From contig SYEI01000278.1 in the NCBI GenBank assembly GCA_005800865.1, positions 1 through 10,190 on the forward strand: DNA of 10,190 nucleotides, written 5' to 3'. Below the pieces are notes generated by a model. It ran no database searches and was not told the origin of the DNA. It was given only the letters and a program-made list of their open reading frames with translations. Source of the stretch: Bacteroidota bacterium. GTDB lineage: Bacteria > Bacteroidota > Bacteroidia > B-17B0 > Aurantibacillaceae. Position 1 is the stretch's first letter. The number at the start of each line of letters is the position of its first letter. This document shows positions 6,646 to 10,190 of the stretch, one piece after another. The translations under genes were made by a program, and so were the position numbers.

Positions 6646-7557
6646 TTGAAACTTTGGAAAACAAATATTCAAGATTTTAAATACTACTTACAGGTAGAAA
6701 AATCTCTTTCCGAAAACTCAGTGGTTTCATACGAAAGTGATATTCAGAAACTGATGGTGTTTATTGAATTATTTCATCCTTCCAAAAATCCTTCAGATGT
6801 TAGGTTACAAGATTTACAAGAGTTTTTAAAATATATCTCTGAATTTCATTTTACGGAAACAACGCAATCTCGAATTATTTCAGGAATTAAACATTTCTTT
6901 AAGTTTTTAATTTTAGAGAACTATATTCAAATTAATCCAGCTGAGTTATTAGAAACACCTCGTATTAAGCGTAAACTCCCTACATTTTTAAGCGTAGAAG
7001 AAATTGACTTAATGCTTTCTCATATTGATAGAAGCACGCCTGAAGGAGAACGCAATTTAGCTATGCTTGAAACCATGTATAGTTGTGGCTTGCGCGTTTC
7101 TGAATTAATTGGTTTAAAGTTAAGTGATTTACATATCAATGATAGTTTTATTAGTGTTATTGGTAAAGGTGACAAGCAACGATTGGTACCTATTGGTAAG
7201 TCGGCTCTAAAATTGATTGATAACTACACCACACACCATCGTAATCATATTACTATTAAAAAAAATAGTGAGGATATGATTTTTTTGAGTAAACGAGGCA
7301 CACCAATTACGCGACAAATGGTGTTTTACGTGATTAAAGATTTAGCAGAAAGAGCTGGCATCAAAAAGAAACTAAGTCCGCATACATTTAGGCATTCATT
7401 TGCTACGCATTTAGTAGAAGGTGGAGCAGATTTACGTGCTGTGCAAGAAATGTTAGGACATGAAAGTATTACTACTACCGAAATTTATACACACTTAGAT
7501 CAATATTTCCTTCGTGAAAATATTTTGAGTTATCATCCCCGAAATATTACTAAATAA
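6646..7557 (+). CDS. xerD: Site-specific tyrosine recombinase XerD
   Basis: This 303-residue tyrosine recombinase most likely acts at dif with a XerC partner to resolve chromosome dimers. The N-terminal core-binding domain covers about residues 5-95 (FKYYLQVEKSLSENSVVSY). The catalytic domain follows with all six conserved residues: R150 (CGLRVSEL), K174 (GKGDKQRLVP), H246 and R249 (PHTFRHSFATHL), H272 (MLGHES) and nucleophile Y281 (EIYTHLD). These sit exactly two residues beyond E. coli XerD numbering. The 131-residue R-to-Y distance also fits XerD better than XerC. No ATG precedes the core-binding domain. The TTG at 6646 gives the expected N-terminus, whereas the first in-frame ATG falls at about residue 37 and would cut into the domain. 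An earlier TTG at 6592 would overlap aroQ coding sequence. Neighbouring chromosomal genes and lack of cargo argue against an integron or phage integrase. Confidence 0.93.
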   Translation: MKLWKTNIQDFKYYLQVEKSLSENSVVSYESDIQKLMVFIELFHPSKNPSDVRLQDLQEFLKYISEFHFTETTQSRIISGIKHFFKFLILENYIQINPAELLETPRIKRKLPTFLSVEEIDLMLSHIDRSTPEGERNLAMLETMYSCGLRVSELIGLKLSDLHINDSFISVIGKGDKQRLVPIGKSALKLIDNYTTHHRNHITIKKNSEDMIFLSKRGTPITRQMVFYVIKDLAERAGIKKKLSPHTFRHSFATHLVEGGADLRAVQEMLGHESITTTEIYTHLDQYFLRENILSYHPRNITK

Positions 7558-7566
7558 GTTTTAGAA

Positions 7567-10190
7567 TTAATCCTTTTTCAAAATAATTAGTGGCAATGAT
7601 TTCTCTGTAATCATTTTATTTAATTGCGAAATATCATTAGTAATAATCGTATTTAATTTATTAATTTCTATATCCGCTAATTTTTCGATTTCTGCAAAAG
7701 CTTCTAAAGCCTGTTTGTTTGGTGCTGTTTCCGAGCCTTCTACATAATTATATAGTACGCTAATTTTATTATTTAATTGCATTGGAAAGTTCAAAATATC
7801 TTGCCCGCTTTTTAATTTTGTTTGATATAAAAACTCTTCAATTTTCGTGAGTTGCTTGTTAATACTGTCACAACTGCTTTTAATATCCTTTGGACATTCT
7901 TTTCCAAGTTTATCAGTAAACGAATTTGTTTGATTCCTTAAATCACGAATTTTTAAAATACTTTTTTGTACATCGTTAAATTTGTCGCTTACTTTTACTA
8001 AAAAGTCATTTTTCAATTGGTAATCATTTGCCGAACATTTGTAAGATGGATTTGCTTTTATTTCAAATTCTTTTTCTATACTATCTTTTTCACATTTGAT
8101 AGTAGCGTAATACTTGCCAGGTGCAGCTTTTGGCCCTTTATTCATGCCATCCCAAAAAATCATTCCTTCAATTTTTATTGGGTCTGGATAATACATATCC
8201 CAAACAAATAGATTTGAGCCTTTTTCTGTTTCTAATTTTTTAGGTTTTCCTGATTTAGCATCCTTATCACCTTTTGTTGAAAATGAGATAATTGTTTTTT
8301 TATTTTTATCTTTTATGGTTATAGTTACTAGAGTGGTATCTGTTATTTGTTTAACATAGTAATTAATAACAACCCCATTTGGTGGGTTTATACCACTATT
8401 TATTGCCTTTAAATTTTGGTATCCATTATAAGTGTATGACGAACTAATATCAAATACAAATAATTTATTTTGAGTAATGCTACTGTTCATTTGTTGTAAA
8501 GGCGTTAAATCATCTAAAACCCATAAGGCTCTACCTTGGGTTGCAACAATTAAATCATTTTCTTTTATAGTTAAATCTGTGATTGGTGTTTTGGGTAAGT
8601 TTAATTGAAATGATTTCCAATTAGCGCCATCATCATATGAAATATACATCCCATATTCAGTGCCACAATACAATAATCCTGATCTTACATTATCGGCACG
8701 TAAACATCTTGTAAATGCCATGGATGGAATTCCATTGGTAATAAGTTTCCACGATTTTCCGTAATCTTCTGTTTTAAAAATATAGGGAGTAAAATCATCA
8801 CTCTTGTATTTTGTTCCCACAAAATATGCTTTTCCTTTTTTTATAGGATCCACTTCTACACAATTCCACATCATCCATTTTCCTGCTGCTGGCGGAGTTA
8901 CATTTTCCCATTTGACACCTCCATCTTTACTGATATGTATTAATCCATCGTCGCTACCAACCCATAGTAAATCTTTTTCTAATGGCGATTCTGTTGCTGT
9001 AAAAATGGTGCAATAAGTTTCAACGCTGGTATTATCTTTTGTAATAGGCCCGCCACTTGGTTTTTGCTTCTCTTTATCATTAGTTGTTAAATCACCACTA
9101 ATAGCTGTCCATGAAGCACCTTCGTTTTCTGTAACAAATAATGCATTACCACCGGCATATAATTTTTTTGGATTGTGTGGAGAGAAGAAAATTGGGAAGT
9201 TCCATTGAAATCTATATTTCTGTGCATCTGCTCCTTGTCCGATTGGTGAAATAGGCCAAACACTAATGGCTCTATTTTCTCCTGTGGTATGATCTAATCT
9301 TGATAAGTATCCTGCGTAATTTCCGCCATAAACGATTTCAGCATTTGTGGGATCAGCAATAACATAGCCACTTTCAAATCCTGCGGTTGAGCTCCAATCA
9401 TTTTGTGTAATAGAACCATGATCTGATTGTGATAAAATTCTAACCGTGCTGTTATCTTGTTGTGCAGCTAAAATTCGGTATGGATGGTGGTTATCTGTAC
9501 TTACTCTATAAAACTGTGCAGTTGGTTGGTTTTCATATGTACTCCAGTTATCACCACCATTAAACGAAATTTGCGCACCGCCGTCATCAGCAATAATCAT
9601 ACGATTTCCATCTTCTGGGTCAATCCATAAATCATGATGGTCGCCATGTGGTGTATCAATAGCTTTAAAAGTTATACCCCCGTCTGTACTTTTTAAAAAA
9701 TCAACATTTAAAATATATACCGTGTTTTGATTTTTTGGATCTACAAATACTTTTGAGTAATACCAAGCACGCTGACGAATATCATTGGTGCTATTTTGCA
9801 AAGTCCAAGTTTCTCCTGAGTTTTCGCTTACATACAATCCTCCTTTTTCATTTTCGATAATGGCATATACTTTTTCTGGATTTGATTCAGAAACATTAAC
9901 ACCAATAATTCCTAATACGGATTTATTTGGAAACCCTTTTTTGTCGTTTAGTTTAGCCCACGTTTCTCCACCATCTATACTTTTCCATAAAGCTGAGCCA
10001 GCACCGCCACTTTCCATACTATATGGCCTTCTAATAACTGTCCAAGTACTTGCATATAGCGTTTGCGGATTACCAGGTTCCATTACTAAATCTACTGCAC
10101 CACTTTGATTGTCACTAAATAATACTTTTCTCCATGTTTTTCCACCATCTATTGTTTTATAAACACCACGTTCGTTGCTTGGCCCAAATA
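7567..10190 (-). CDS. BNR/Asp-box beta-propeller (VPS10/sortilin-like, 'glycosyl hydrolase' annotated) protein, N-terminus missing
   Basis: The frame is open from the right window edge to a TAA at 7567-7569, giving 873 visible residues. The ATG at 10081-10083 is internal, because coding continues upstream with ERGVYKTIDGGKTWRKVLF. At least nine Asp-box or degenerate Asp-box motifs (S/T-x-D-x-G-x-x-W/F) span about 8613-10155, for example SIDGGETWAKL, STDGGITFKAI, SKDGGVKWENV and SYDDGANWKSF. They predict one or two beta-propellers as in VPS10/sortilin-type proteins. ATQGRALWVLDDLTPL near 8500-8550 is a family hallmark closing the propeller. A beta-rich segment follows (about 8050-8460), then a lysine-rich helical tail (7570-8040) with LNNKISVLYNYVEG. 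Homologues are about 1000-1050 residues with a signal peptide, so roughly 150 residues are missing. They are often annotated as glycosyl hydrolases, but no sialidase catalytic set is evident. The protein ends without a recognisable T9SS C-terminal domain. Its function is unknown, probably extracytoplasmic. It converges on xerD with nine bases between stops. Confidence 0.85.
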   Translation of the reverse strand, partial: FGPSNERGVYKTIDGGKTWRKVLFSDNQSGAVDLVMEPGNPQTLYASTWTVIRRPYSMESGGAGSALWKSIDGGETWAKLNDKKGFPNKSVLGIIGVNVSESNPEKVYAIIENEKGGLYVSENSGETWTLQNSTNDIRQRAWYYSKVFVDPKNQNTVYILNVDFLKSTDGGITFKAIDTPHGDHHDLWIDPEDGNRMIIADDGGAQISFNGGDNWSTYENQPTAQFYRVSTDNHHPYRILAAQQDNSTVRILSQSDHGSITQNDWSSTAGFESGYVIADPTNAEIVYGGNYAGYLSRLDHTTGENRAISVWPISPIGQGADAQKYRFQWNFPIFFSPHNPKKLYAGGNALFVTENEGASWTAISGDLTTNDKEKQKPSGGPITKDNTSVETYCTIFTATESPLEKDLLWVGSDDGLIHISKDGGVKWENVTPPAAGKWMMWNCVEVDPIKKGKAYFVGTKYKSDDFTPYIFKTEDYGKSWKLITNGIPSMAFTRCLRADNVRSGLLYCGTEYGMYISYDDGANWKSFQLNLPKTPITDLTIKENDLIVATQGRALWVLDDLTPLQQMNSSITQNKLFVFDISSSYTYNGYQNLKAINSGINPPNGVVINYYVKQITDTTLVTITIKDKNKKTIISFSTKGDKDAKSGKPKKLETEKGSNLFVWDMYYPDPIKIEGMIFWDGMNKGPKAAPGKYYATIKCEKDSIEKEFEIKANPSYKCSANDYQLKNDFLVKVSDKFNDVQKSILKIRDLRNQTNSFTDKLGKECPKDIKSSCDSINKQLTKIEEFLYQTKLKSGQDILNFPMQLNNKISVLYNYVEGSETAPNKQALEAFAEIEKLADIEINKLNTIITNDISQLNKMITEKSLPLIILKKD

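Noticed and set aside
6646..7557. XerD as a mobile-element or phage integrase
   Set aside because: Length and catalytic spacing match chromosomal XerD, and there are no att-like repeats, cargo genes or composition change around it.
9785..10108. 107-codon plus-strand frame near the right edge
   Set aside because: Exact antisense of the Asp-box propeller coding sequence, which is open through the whole stretch.

Overview
The window looks like a chromosomal segment from a member of the Bacteroidota. It is AT-rich and has few recognisable Shine-Dalgarno sites. It carries a secreted protein with the gliding-motility-type C-terminal sorting domain of the type IX secretion system (T9SS), multidomain Ig-like and SprB-like surface repeats, and TAnnTTTG-like promoter elements. 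I cannot assign a family or genus from the sequence alone.

Left part (1-2532, + strand): the end of a nucleotide-sugar operon. The tail of rfbF (glucose-1-phosphate cytidylyltransferase), rfbG (CDP-glucose 4,6-dehydratase) and rfbH (the PMP/[2Fe-2S] 3-dehydrase, E1) lie head to tail with gaps of 7 and 2 bases. Together they make CDP-4-keto-6-deoxyglucose and begin its C3 deoxygenation, the route to CDP-3,6-dideoxyhexoses for surface polysaccharide. Neither the reductase partner (E3) nor the final tailoring enzymes are in view on this side.

The largest non-coding gap (2533-2703) follows. It holds a 12-bp direct repeat at 21-bp spacing around a small palindrome, then a longer inverted repeat. 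I see no clear promoter or terminator in it.

Middle (2704-6189, + strand): one 1161-residue secreted protein. It has a signal peptide, a glycine-rich repeat region, a LamG-like lectin fold, Ig-like and short SprB-like modules, and a CHU_C/type B T9SS sorting domain. It is probably a cell-surface or secreted adhesin.

Right part: aroQ (type II 3-dehydroquinate dehydratase, - strand) and xerD (tyrosine recombinase, + strand) diverge from a 38-base gap. Both apparently use non-ATG starts. A large BNR/VPS10-type beta-propeller protein on the - strand runs off the right edge. Two convergent junctions (6189/6191 and 7557/7567) are almost without spacer.

I found no RNA gene, CRISPR array, insertion sequence, pseudogene or clearly new defence or mobile system. 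The points most worth a second look are the glycine-rich repeat domain of the T9SS protein, its possible variation through a GGC microsatellite, the repeat cluster upstream of it, and the compact aroQ-xerD divergent start region.
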